A model generated the notes under the pieces. That model did no database searches. It saw only the letters and a program-made list of their open reading frames with translations, and was not told where the DNA came from. This document shows positions 1-6,127 of a stretch of DNA of 10,802 bases, piece by piece. Position 1 is the first letter of the stretch; every line of letters begins with the position of its first letter. Location of the stretch: NCBI GenBank assembly GCA_017632495.1, contig JAGBRG010000292.1, positions 1-10,802 on the forward strand. Reading direction: 5' to 3'. The stretch is from Spirochaetales bacterium. Its GTDB lineage: Bacteria; Spirochaetota; Spirochaetia; Sphaerochaetales; Sphaerochaetaceae. A program made the translations under genes and the position numbers.

Positions 1-387
1 ATCCACGCGTTTTCCATCCTTTAAAGCTTTCTCGGCTGCAGGAAGGCAGGCTTGGGTGACAATGACCATTCGTTTCTTTGTAGTGGGGCGGGCATCAGAG
101 ATGCATGAGGCGGCTTCTTTAAGGTATTCCATCTGTTTCTGCGCGCTCATATCCTTGCAGTCCCAGGCAGCCAGAGCCATTCCCATCGGGCCTGCTACAT
201 AAGGGCCTGTGCTTTGTGTGACCATGCCTCTTATGGCCTGCATGACCTCAACGTGGGTCTTGCAAGTAACAAATTCCTTTTTTGCTGGATATATTCTCCT
301 ATCCAGGATTCTGACCTCTCCGTTGTCATACCAAGCGATGTTCTCATATCTCTGAAGGAATGCAAGTCCTGTGTCCTGACGCTCCAT
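1..387 (-). CDS. MtnA-like sugar-1-phosphate isomerase (eIF2B-like family), N-terminal part, runs off window
   Basis: The first 129 residues are visible; the rest lies beyond position 1 (family members are usually about 340 residues). The N-terminal half resembles S-methyl-5-thioribose-1-phosphate isomerase: an IAWYDNGEVRILDRR segment matches the family's opening strand pattern, then VEVMQAIRGMV precedes the substrate loop. The ATG at 387 has a GGAGG Shine-Dalgarno (393-397) five bases upstream, and no in-frame start lies before it. Known family members open 5-methylthioribose-1-P, or 5-deoxyribose-1-P, to the ribulose-1-P form. Its divergent neighbours, an aldolase and an adenosine-type deaminase, fit that pathway. 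Odd point: the usual RGAPAIG phosphate-binding loop reads QSTGPYVAG here, so the arginine is gone. This could be a diverged isomerase (MtnA/DrdI-type) or another eIF2B-like sugar-phosphate enzyme. Family membership is fairly sure; substrate is inferred. Confidence 0.75.
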   Translation of the reverse strand, partial: MERQDTGLAFLQRYENIAWYDNGEVRILDRRIYPAKKEFVTCKTHVEVMQAIRGMVTQSTGPYVAGPMGMALAAWDCKDMSAQKQMEYLKEAASCISDARPTTKKRMVIVTQACLPAAEKALKDGKRVD

Positions 388-405
388 GAAGGCCTCCGTT
401 ATTTG

Positions 406-434
406 TTGACTACTGTCTAATCTTAGTAGATTAT
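406..434 (+). promoter_or_regulatory. Sigma-70-type promoter of the aldolase-deaminase operon
   Basis: TTGACT (406-411, five of six consensus bases) is separated by exactly 17 bases from GATTAT (429-434, four of six). Transcription would start near 441, just before the ribosome binding site. A short inverted repeat, CTACT (410-414) and AGTAG (425-429), sits in the spacer and could be an operator or chance. This 68-base gap must also hold the leftward promoter of the isomerase gene, for which no clear hexamer pair was found. Confidence 0.5.
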
Positions 435-455
435 TTGTACGAGGGAAAGGACAAA

Positions 456-1064
456 ATGGATCACATCAAAATCAGAGAAAGCATCGTAAAGTATTCAAAA
501 CTCATGTATGACGAGCACCTTGTCTCGGCCACAAGCGGCAACATCAGTGTCCGCCTTCCTGAGCGTCCGAATGCCTTTGCAATTACACCGAGTTCGGAAA
601 GCTATGCCACTATGACACCAGATAGAATCGTAATAATGACCATTGACGGTGAGATTCTCAAGTGTCCCGATGATGCAAAGCCTTCTTCTGAGTGGAGACT
701 TCATGCAGAGCTTTACAGGGCAAAACCCGCTGTAAACGCAATTGTTCATACTCACTCTCCATATGCTACATCCTTTGCTGTTTTAAGGGAGAAGATTCCT
801 TTGATACTCATAGAGATGCAACCGTGGCTCGGAGGTGAGATTCCTCTTGCTGAATATGCTCCGACAGGGTCTCTTCAGCTTGGCCTCAATGCCGCCCGTG
901 ACATAGGGGATAAGGGCGGGTGCCTTTTGGCTAACCACGGAGCTGTGGCTGTGGCCTCTGATCTTGATCTGGCATATGTACGTGCATCCTATGTTGAAGA
1001 TGCTGCTAAGATCTATCACATGGCCAGAAGCATCGGTAAGCCATATGTCATTCCTTTGAACTGA
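456..1064 (+). CDS. Class II (FucA-like) aldolase, likely 5-deoxyribulose-1-P / methylthioribulose-1-P aldolase
   Basis: A 202-residue class II aldolase/adducin-family enzyme, zinc-dependent and cytoplasmic. Visible motifs are SGNIS (27-31), PSSE with the catalytic glutamate at E79, the metal ligands H98 and H100 in HTHS, and H161 in ANHGAV. Their spacing equals that of E. coli fuculose-1-phosphate aldolase (E73, H92, H94, H155) with a constant offset of six. The segment EYAPTGS is also FucA-like, which argues against the related dehydratase MtnB. The ATG at 456 has AAGGA four bases upstream; a TTG at 435 overlaps the promoter and is unlikely. The deaminase gene follows after 37 bases, and the MtnA-like isomerase is divergent. 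In such clusters the aldolase is known to cleave 5-deoxyribulose-1-P to DHAP and acetaldehyde, or methylthioribulose-1-P to DHAP and methylthioacetaldehyde. Aldolase class is near certain; the substrate is inferred from neighbours, and fuculose-1-P remains an alternative. Confidence 0.85.
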   Translation: MDHIKIRESIVKYSKLMYDEHLVSATSGNISVRLPERPNAFAITPSSESYATMTPDRIVIMTIDGEILKCPDDAKPSSEWRLHAELYRAKPAVNAIVHTHSPYATSFAVLREKIPLILIEMQPWLGGEIPLAEYAPTGSLQLGLNAARDIGDKGGCLLANHGAVAVASDLDLAYVRASYVEDAAKIYHMARSIGKPYVIPLN

Positions 1065-1101
1065 TGATAATGGTGTATAATGACACAAAAGGAGTAACAG
1101 C

Positions 1102-2409
1102 ATGTCAATTCTTTTCAAGAACGCAAAGATCATCACAACTGAAAAGGGATCAATGAAGGTCCTGGAGAATTCATATCTTGGTGTAGACGGTAAGTTTATC
1201 GACTATATCGGAACCCAGAAGCCTAAAAAGACATACGCCGAAGAAATCGATATGTATGACAAGATTCTGATGCCCGGTATCGTCAACGGTCATGCCCACT
1301 CTGCAATGAACCTCCTTAAGGGGCTTGGAAGTGACCTTCCTCTGCAGGAATGGCTTGAAAACGCTGTCTGGCCCATCGAGGGCAAGATGCGTGACCAGGA
1401 TTTTGTATCCGGAATGAATATGATCATCCTGGAGATGCTTGCAAGCGGAACCACCAGCTTCTCAGATATGTATTTCCGTCCGATGATCACTCAGAAGTGC
1501 ATCGAGGAAAGCGGAATCAAAGCTGATATCACACGTGTTCTGATGGGTATCGGCGATGACATTGATTATGCCACATTCCCTGATAGATTCGAGTCCATTG
1601 AATTTCATAAGAACTTCGACGGAGCTTTTGATGACAGGCTGCACGTTGACTGGTGTATCCATGCCGAATATACAATCTCCGAAAAGATCGCAGCCCAGTG
1701 GGCAGAAGAGATTCAGAAGCTCGGCGGACGTTTCCATACACATGTCTCTGAGACAAAGCGCGAGCACGTAGGATGTATCGAGCGCCACGGTAAGACTCCG
1801 ACCAAGTGGCTCAGTGACCTTGGATTCTTCAATCTTCCGTCATATGCGGCTCACTGCGTGTGGTGTACCGATGATGACCTGAGAATTCTCAAGGAAAAGG
1901 GTGTCACAATCGTTCACAACCCGACCAGCAACATGAAGCTCGGAAGCGGTTTTGCTCCGATTCAGAAAGCTCTGGACATGGGAATCAACGTATCTTTGGG
2001 AACAGATGGAAGCTCAAGCAACAACAACGTCAACATGTTCGAGGAAATGCATCTTGCATCGATTATCCACAACGGTTATACCTGCGACCCGACAATAATG
2101 AAGCCTGAGGCAATAATCAGGATGGCAACCCTCGCCGGAGCCTTGGAGCAGGGAAGAAAGGATACCGGAACGCTCGAAGTCGGAAAGAAGGCCGATATCA
2201 TTGCAATCAATACCGATGCACCTCACATGGTTCCCGATTACGACACTCTTGCCCTTGTCGTCTATTCGGCCCAGGCAAGCGATGTCTGCATGACGATGGT
2301 CGACGGAAAGATTCTTTATAAGAACGGCGAGTATCTTACCATGGACAGAGACAAGGTCTTCCATGACTACATGGCTTCCCATAAGTATCTGTCTGCATTT
2401 GCCAAGTGA
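1102..2409 (+). CDS. mtaD: 5-methylthioadenosine / S-adenosylhomocysteine / 5'-deoxyadenosine deaminase
   Basis: A 435-residue amidohydrolase of the ATZ/TRZ-MtaD group, full length. It hydrolytically deaminates the adenine of MTA, SAH or 5'-deoxyadenosine to the inosine form. Visible metal and catalytic residues are H64 and H66 (NGHAHS), H214 and E217 (FHTHVSE), H251 (AAHCVW) and D302 (LGTDGSSSNNN). E93 in WPIE matches the ribose-binding glutamate of the family, and H187 lies in CIHAEY. The start ATG has AGGAG (1090-1094) seven bases upstream. It is the second gene of the operon with the aldolase. Its TGA ends at 2409, directly against the stop of the convergent nnr gene. The archaeal enzyme DadD, of the same family, prefers 5'-deoxyadenosine, the waste of radical-SAM enzymes, so that substrate is as likely as MTA. 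Guanine or cytosine deaminase activity is less likely given the motifs. Confidence 0.88.
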   Translation: MSILFKNAKIITTEKGSMKVLENSYLGVDGKFIDYIGTQKPKKTYAEEIDMYDKILMPGIVNGHAHSAMNLLKGLGSDLPLQEWLENAVWPIEGKMRDQDFVSGMNMIILEMLASGTTSFSDMYFRPMITQKCIEESGIKADITRVLMGIGDDIDYATFPDRFESIEFHKNFDGAFDDRLHVDWCIHAEYTISEKIAAQWAEEIQKLGGRFHTHVSETKREHVGCIERHGKTPTKWLSDLGFFNLPSYAAHCVWCTDDDLRILKEKGVTIVHNPTSNMKLGSGFAPIQKALDMGINVSLGTDGSSSNNNVNMFEEMHLASIIHNGYTCDPTIMKPEAIIRMATLAGALEQGRKDTGTLEVGKKADIIAINTDAPHMVPDYDTLALVVYSAQASDVCMTMVDGKILYKNGEYLTMDRDKVFHDYMASHKYLSAFAK

Positions 2410-3840
2410 TTATCTGACTTTTCCGATGAAGGAAATCAGTTCATCGGAAGAGTAGAATCCATACTTTTTGTGAGCAAGGCGCCCTGCACTCTGATGTAGC
2501 AGGGTGCCGTTTTCTGCAGACCTGTCATCATTATGCGCAGCCAGTGCTGCGATGATGCCCGATAGCACATCTCCAGATCCTGCAACTCCCAGTGAAGGAT
2601 TCTGCCCGTCAATTACGCTGATTGTCCGGTCTTTTCCTGCAATCCAGAGTGTGTTCGCTTTTACAACGATTGTGCTGTCTGTTTTTGAAGAAATATCCCT
2701 TAGAGTCTTTATCCAGCCTTGAGGTGTATCTGTCTCACTATCCGGACAGAACGATGCAAGAAGAGCAGCATACTCTCCCAGATGTGGAGTCATGATGCAT
2801 TTGTCCTTGGCTTTGAGTTTCAGTCTGGCAAAAGCTCTGATTCCGTCAGCATCAACTATAAGTGTCTTGGCACTTTCTACAGCCTGTAGTAGGGCGCTGT
2901 CATGGTCTTTGCCCATTCCCGGGCCGCAGAGAACAGCATCAAATGAGGCTAGGTCCTGTATGGCATCATATGTTGTGACCATGGCAGATGGAATTGCCTT
3001 TGAAATGGAGGGGATGAGCCTTTCCTCGGTAAAGATTGTCACAAGTCCCGCTCCAGCATGGAAAGCAGCCTTTGCGGCAAGAACCACAGCACCTGTGAAT
3101 CTTCCGCTTCCGCCGATTATGGCAACAGAGCCTCGCGTCTTTTTGTAGTCATCGCAGCGGAGTTTTTTCAGAGCCAGATCACGCTCTTCCAAAAGTCTGA
3201 TGTCTGATTCAGGTTTTGTCCCTTCGGGAAAGAACGGGAATGAAATGTGAATAATTCCGGTTGAATCTCTGTTCTGAGGAAGGTAAAGAGCTGATTTCGG
3301 AGCAGCCATGCAGACAGTTTCATCTGCTTTGATGCCTTTTGAGAATCTCACATCATCTCCGATTCCCGAAGGAACATCTATTGATATGACATAGGCTTTG
3401 GCTTTGTTAATATTTTCAATCAGTTCATCATAGGGTGCTCTGGGGTCTCCTTTAAGGCCTATCCCGAAAAGCCCGTCTACAATCAGATCTGCATCTTTTA
3501 AAGCAGCATCTGCATCTTTTGTGATGTTAATGCCTATCTTCTCACAGGCTGTTCTCTGAATTGCCCTGTTCTCTGTCTCCTTTCCGCTGTCAGAAATAAG
3601 TACAGTTATGTTTCTGCATCCGTATAGATATGCAAGCCTTGCTACGGCAAGGGCATCACCTCCGTTGTTTCCGCCACCTGCCAGAAAGACAGTTTTTTTG
3701 GAATTCTTTATCCTGTCTTTTATAATTGTATATGTGGAAAAAGAGGCATCCTCCATAAGCGTAATGCCAGGAATTGAGAAATAGCTTTGCGCTGTTTCGT
3801 CCATCTTTTTGGAAAGACTGTCGGTGTAAAGTGTCTGCAT
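2410..3840 (-). CDS. nnr: Bifunctional NAD(P)HX epimerase / ADP-dependent NAD(P)HX dehydratase
   Basis: A full-length 476-residue fusion that repairs hydrated NADH and NADPH. The N-terminal epimerase (YjeF_N, about 1-215) shows GGGNNGGDA (55-63), VDGLFGIGLKGDPR (121-134) and SIDVPSG with D155. The C-terminal dehydratase (YjeF_C, about 225-476) shows GSVAIIGGSGRFTGA (237-251), CGPGMG (305-310), TPHLGE (351-356) and GVAGSGDVLSG (418-428) with the catalytic aspartate D423. TPHLGE replaces the common TPHPGE. The N-terminus MQTLYTDSLSKKMDETA aligns with the family start, so the ATG at 3840 is right, yet no Shine-Dalgarno precedes it. A GATAAT sits 8 bases before the ATG, so a very short leader or leaderless start is possible. 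It is divergent from tcdA across 70 bases and convergent with mtaD with no gap. Confidence 0.95.
   Translation of the reverse strand: MQTLYTDSLSKKMDETAQSYFSIPGITLMEDASFSTYTIIKDRIKNSKKTVFLAGGGNNGGDALAVARLAYLYGCRNITVLISDSGKETENRAIQRTACEKIGINITKDADAALKDADLIVDGLFGIGLKGDPRAPYDELIENINKAKAYVISIDVPSGIGDDVRFSKGIKADETVCMAAPKSALYLPQNRDSTGIIHISFPFFPEGTKPESDIRLLEERDLALKKLRCDDYKKTRGSVAIIGGSGRFTGAVVLAAKAAFHAGAGLVTIFTEERLIPSISKAIPSAMVTTYDAIQDLASFDAVLCGPGMGKDHDSALLQAVESAKTLIVDADGIRAFARLKLKAKDKCIMTPHLGEYAALLASFCPDSETDTPQGWIKTLRDISSKTDSTIVVKANTLWIAGKDRTISVIDGQNPSLGVAGSGDVLSGIIAALAAHNDDRSAENGTLLHQSAGRLAHKKYGFYSSDELISFIGKVR
2478..2513 (+). terminator. Intrinsic terminator of the deaminase operon, embedded in nnr
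   Basis: A ten-pair stem, GGCGCCCTGC (2478-2487) with GCAGGGTGCC (2499-2508), one G-T pair and an 11-base loop, is followed on the plus strand by GTTTTCT. The minus strand has no matching U run, so it should stop rightward transcripts about 70 bases after the mtaD stop. It lies wholly inside the coding sequence of the convergent nnr gene. Confidence 0.65.
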
Positions 3841-3857
3841 GACTATAAATTATCAGA

Positions 3858-3886
3858 TAAACAATCTCTTAGAAAGGTGTTATAGT
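3858..3886 (+). promoter_or_regulatory. Candidate sigma-70-type promoter of tcdA
   Basis: TAAACA (3858-3863, four of six) and TATAGT (3881-3886, five of six) are separated by 17 bases. Transcription would start near 3893, a few bases before the GGAGGA ribosome site at 3899-3904. This is the only reasonable pair in the divergent gap between nnr and tcdA. Confidence 0.4.
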
Positions 3887-3910
3887 TAATCCGTCAGCGG
3901 AGGATGAAAG

Positions 3911-4618
3911 GTGAGCGAGATTTTTTCCCGCACGGAACTTGTTCTGGGCAAGGAAGCATTACAAAAACTGAATGACAGTCATGTCATAGTTTTCGGACTT
4001 GGCGGAGTAGGCTCTTATGCAGTGGAAGCTCTTGTGCGTTCAGGTCTTGGGAAAATCACAATCGTGGATAACGACAAGGTCTGCCTTTCCAATTTAAACA
4101 GACAGCTGATAGCCCTTCAGTCCACAATAGGCCTTGATAAGGTTGATGTATCCGAAAAGCGGATTTTGGATATCAATCCGCAGTGCGGTGTCACAAAGCT
4201 CAAGATGTTCTACCTTCCTGAGACAGCAGACCAGATAGACCTTTCCGGTTATGACTACATAGTCGATTGCATCGACACAGTGACAGCCAAGCTTGAGCTT
4301 GCCGTCAGGGCAAAGAAGGCAGGCGTTCCCATCATCAGCAGCATGGGAACTGGCAACAAGACTCATCCTGAACTATTAAGGGTTTCTGACATATCTAAGA
4401 CAAGTGTCTGTCCTTTGGCACGTGTAATGAGACGAGAGCTTTCCCAACGTGGAATAAAACATCTCAAATGTGTGTTTTCCACCGAGGAGCCTGTCAAAAC
4501 CGATAATGTGATGGATGGAAAAAAGAGAGTTCCGGGAAGCACGGCTTTTGTCCCGTCGGTGGCCGGACTTCTGATTGCTTCTGAGGTAATCAGAGATTTG
4601 ATTCAGATAGGAGATTGA
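3911..4618 (+). CDS. tcdA: tRNA threonylcarbamoyladenosine dehydratase
   Basis: A 235-residue ThiF/MoeB/E1-like enzyme that uses ATP to turn t6A at tRNA position 37 into its cyclic form. Visible features are the nucleotide-binding GLGGVGS (29-35), the acidic strand end IVDNDKV (51-57), the SNLNRQ arginine finger (60-65), K77, and the DCIDT segment with D122. The TcdA/CsdL-type block KTSVCPLARVMRRELSQRG (163-181) separates it from ThiF and MoeB, as does the lack of CxxC zinc pairs. The start is GTG at 3911 with GGAGGA (3899-3904) six bases upstream; an ATG at 3904 is in another frame. It is somewhat shorter than the E. coli protein (about 268), lacking C-terminal sequence. The flavoprotein gene follows after two bases, and its ribosome site lies inside the tcdA end, so the pair is probably translationally coupled. 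Confidence 0.92.
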   Translation: MSEIFSRTELVLGKEALQKLNDSHVIVFGLGGVGSYAVEALVRSGLGKITIVDNDKVCLSNLNRQLIALQSTIGLDKVDVSEKRILDINPQCGVTKLKMFYLPETADQIDLSGYDYIVDCIDTVTAKLELAVRAKKAGVPIISSMGTGNKTHPELLRVSDISKTSVCPLARVMRRELSQRGIKHLKCVFSTEEPVKTDNVMDGKKRVPGSTAFVPSVAGLLIASEVIRDLIQIGD

Positions 4619-4620
4619 GA

Positions 4621-5238
4621 ATGAAGGTACTTTTCATAAACGGCAGCCCCAGAAAGGGCGGAAACACCAGCATCGCCATTGATGAGATGGTCAAGATTTT
4701 CAAGGAAGAGGGAATTGAGTCACAGGTTCTTGAAATCGGAAGCAAGGCAATCCGCGGCTGCATCGCATGCTACAGCTGTTCAAATACAGGAAAATGCGTT
4801 TTTGATGACGACGTCAATGTGGCTGCAGAACTTTTCAAGCAGTCTGACGGTCTTGTTCTTGCAACACCTGTTTACTATGCATCTGCCAACGGAACCATCA
4901 TTTCCTTCTTGGACAGACTTTTCTGCAGTACATCCTTTGACAAGACAATGAAGGTCGGAGCCTCGATTGCTGTGGCAAGGCGCGGAGGGTGCTCGGCTAC
5001 ATTCGATGAGCTTAACAAGTATTTTACGATATGCGGAATGCCCGTTGCCTCAAGCCAGTACTGGAACAGCGTCCACGGAAGACAGAAAGGTGAGGCAGTT
5101 CAGGATCTTGAGGGTCTTCAGACAATGAGAACCCTTGCCAGGAACATGGCGTTTCTGATGAAGAGCATAGCTTTGGGAAAGAAGGAGTTCGGCCTGCCTG
5201 AAAAGGAAAAGGCAACCCCCACTCATTTCATCCGCTGA
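4621..5238 (+). CDS. Iron-sulfur-flavoprotein-type NAD(P)H-dependent FMN reductase
   Basis: A 205-residue flavodoxin-fold protein. The FMN phosphate loop INGSPRKGGNTS spans 6-17, and TPVYYASANG (about 83-92) then SFLDRLF is the usual second flavin/substrate region. Four cysteines, C47, C50, C53 and C59 (CX2CX2CX5C), match the compact cluster motif of iron-sulfur flavoproteins known from methanogens and other anaerobes, so a 4Fe-4S cluster is possible. The electron partner is unknown. The ATG at 4621 has AGGAG (4609-4613) seven bases upstream; a TTG at 4615 overlapping the tcdA stop is less likely. The two-base gap to tcdA implies one transcript, but no functional link between them is established. 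It could also be a plain NADPH-dependent FMN reductase that keeps cysteines without a cluster. Confidence 0.82.
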   Translation: MKVLFINGSPRKGGNTSIAIDEMVKIFKEEGIESQVLEIGSKAIRGCIACYSCSNTGKCVFDDDVNVAAELFKQSDGLVLATPVYYASANGTIISFLDRLFCSTSFDKTMKVGASIAVARRGGCSATFDELNKYFTICGMPVASSQYWNSVHGRQKGEAVQDLEGLQTMRTLARNMAFLMKSIALGKKEFGLPEKEKATPTHFIR

Positions 5239-5252
5239 GTTTTTCACCTTCC

Positions 5253-5281
5253 TTGCCGAAATGAGCAAGAGATAGTATCAT
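5253..5281 (+). promoter_or_regulatory. Candidate promoter of the coiled-coil protein gene and tRNA-Leu
   Basis: TTGCCG (5253-5258, four of six) and TATCAT (5276-5281, five of six) have a 17-base spacer. Transcription would begin near 5288, right at the GGAGGA ribosome site, so the leader would be very short. Confidence 0.35.
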
Positions 5282-5301
5282 AGTCTTTGGAGGAATCCTG
5301 A

Positions 5302-5772
5302 ATGAAAGAAGTACTTATCGGCCTCGGAGTCGGCCTTGTAATAGCTATTATCGTCTACATCTGGCAGAAGATGGGAAAGGGTGAGATTGAGAAGAAAAGC
5401 AAGCAGGAGATTGCCCGCCTGAAGAATCTTCTTGCAGACAGAATGGATATTGAGTCTGAAGGAGTCACAAAACTCCGCAAGGAAAACGAGGAGCTGAAAA
5501 AGGCAAACGAAAATCTTCGCATCACAAACGCCAATCTCGCACAGAAGCCAGGTAGGGCAGAGGTTCAGAGACTTCACATCTACCAGCAGGCTGTGGACAG
5601 ACTTGTGATCAACAGCCCGGGCTTCGGAGCTGCATGGCAGAGTGCTCTCAAGGAGAGCGAAGAGGAGTTCGCAAAAACCTATACAGGCACACAGGCTTTC
5701 TGGAAGAAAGTCCTTCCCGGGAAGACCAACGCCAAGCTTATTTCTAACAACGACGTTGTAGACGAACAATAA
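5302..5772 (+). CDS. Small membrane-anchored coiled-coil protein of unknown function
   Basis: I do not recognise a named family. The 156-residue product starts with a hydrophobic segment (about 3-22, LIGLGVGLVIAIIVYIW) with no cleavage site, so it is likely a single N-terminal membrane anchor with the rest in the cytoplasm. A charged region rich in lysine and glutamate (about 25-85) has the heptad-like pattern of a coiled coil (KLRKENEELKKANENL). The remainder (about 88-145) looks globular with several aromatic residues. GGAGGA (5289-5294) sits seven bases before the ATG, and codon use matches the neighbours, so the gene is real. The tRNA-Leu gene begins 19 bases after its stop with no clear promoter or terminator between, so the two are probably co-transcribed. 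Confidence 0.8.
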   Translation: MKEVLIGLGVGLVIAIIVYIWQKMGKGEIEKKSKQEIARLKNLLADRMDIESEGVTKLRKENEELKKANENLRITNANLAQKPGRAEVQRLHIYQQAVDRLVINSPGFGAAWQSALKESEEEFAKTYTGTQAFWKKVLPGKTNAKLISNNDVVDEQ

Positions 5773-5791
5773 GAATAATCAACAACACATA

Positions 5792-5874
5792 GCCATGGTG
5801 GTGGAATGGTAGACACCGGGGACTTAAAATCCCCTGCTAGCAATAGCGTACGAGTTCGAGTCTCGTTCATGGCA
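5792..5874 (+). tRNA. tRNA-Leu, anticodon UAA
   Basis: The 83-base cloverleaf is complete. The acceptor stem pairs GCCATGG (5792-5798) with TCATGGC (5867-5873), ending in a G-T pair. The anticodon stem is GGGGA/TCCCC around the loop CTTAAAA, which gives anticodon TAA (reads UUA). The long variable arm is GCTA-GCAA-TAGC, as expected for a class II tRNA such as leucine. The T arm pairs ACGAG with CTCGT around TTCGAGT. The discriminator base is A. The 3' CCA is not encoded: the gene runs straight into an A tract, so CCA must be added enzymatically. Confidence 0.97.
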
Positions 5875-5912
5875 AAAAACCGGAGATAGCCTTAGGCTGC
5901 CTCCGGGTTTTT
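5875..5912 (+). terminator. Intrinsic terminator after tRNA-Leu
   Basis: CCGGAG (5880-5885) pairs with CTCCGG (5901-5906). Inside it AGCC (5888-5891) pairs with GGCT (5895-5898) around a TTA loop. A run of five T follows (5908-5912). The A tract at 5874-5879 can extend pairing with the T run. It ends the tRNA transcript immediately after the mature 3' end. Confidence 0.85.
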
Positions 5913-5921
5913 ATATAGAGG

Positions 5922-6010
5922 CGAGACTCGAAACGAGCGACGGCGAAGCCGGGAAAAGGCTCCGGTGGAGCGTTTTCAGCGAAGGCGTGGTAGCGGAGCG
6001 TCGAGTCTCG
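5922..6010. repeat. Palindromic element downstream of tRNA-Leu with T-arm-like ends
   Basis: A structured 89-base element bounded by a perfect ten-base inverted repeat: CGAGACTCGA (5922-5931) and TCGAGTCTCG (6001-6010). Inside are two hairpins: CGGC-GAA-GCCG (5941-5951), and a ten-pair stem with one G-G mismatch (5953-5963 with 5967-5977, loop GGT). The right end repeats 13 bases of the tRNA-Leu T arm (5856-5868 equals 6001-6013), and the left end is the reverse complement of the same arm (11 bases shared). No reading frame or transposase is present. It is denser in G and C than the sequence after it. It could be a member of a tRNA-linked REP/MITE-like family or a structured non-coding RNA. 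I do not recognise a named family. Confidence 0.6.
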
Positions 6011-6127
6011 TTCCAAATCAAGTATATCTCTTTTGATTCACAACTTTTGGCTTGTAATAGCCGGACTCAAAGAATAAGATGAATTTGGTTAAACATAATA
6101 GAACAGGAAAAACTCAGGGGAGAGTAT

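Noticed and set aside
214..420. Open frame on the plus strand at the left edge
   Set aside because: It is opposite the clearly conserved MtnA-like coding sequence and runs through its ribosome site and the divergent promoter.
435..455. TTG start for the aldolase
   Set aside because: It lies at the -10 box of the promoter, ahead of the ribosome site; the ATG at 456 is well placed and matches the family start.
3904..3975. Small open frame of 23 codons starting inside the tcdA ribosome site
   Set aside because: Its ATG overlaps the end of GGAGGA and no separate ribosome site precedes it; likely chance.
4615..4620. TTG start for the flavoprotein
   Set aside because: It lies too close to AGGAG at 4609-4613; the ATG at 4621 has ideal spacing and family-like sequence.
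5856..6013. Direct repeat of 13 bases of the tRNA-Leu 3' half, as an attachment site of an integrated element
   Set aside because: The repeat does not reach the tRNA 3' end, the copies are only about 145 bases apart, no integrase lies near, and an inverted copy is also present; a structured repeat explains it better.
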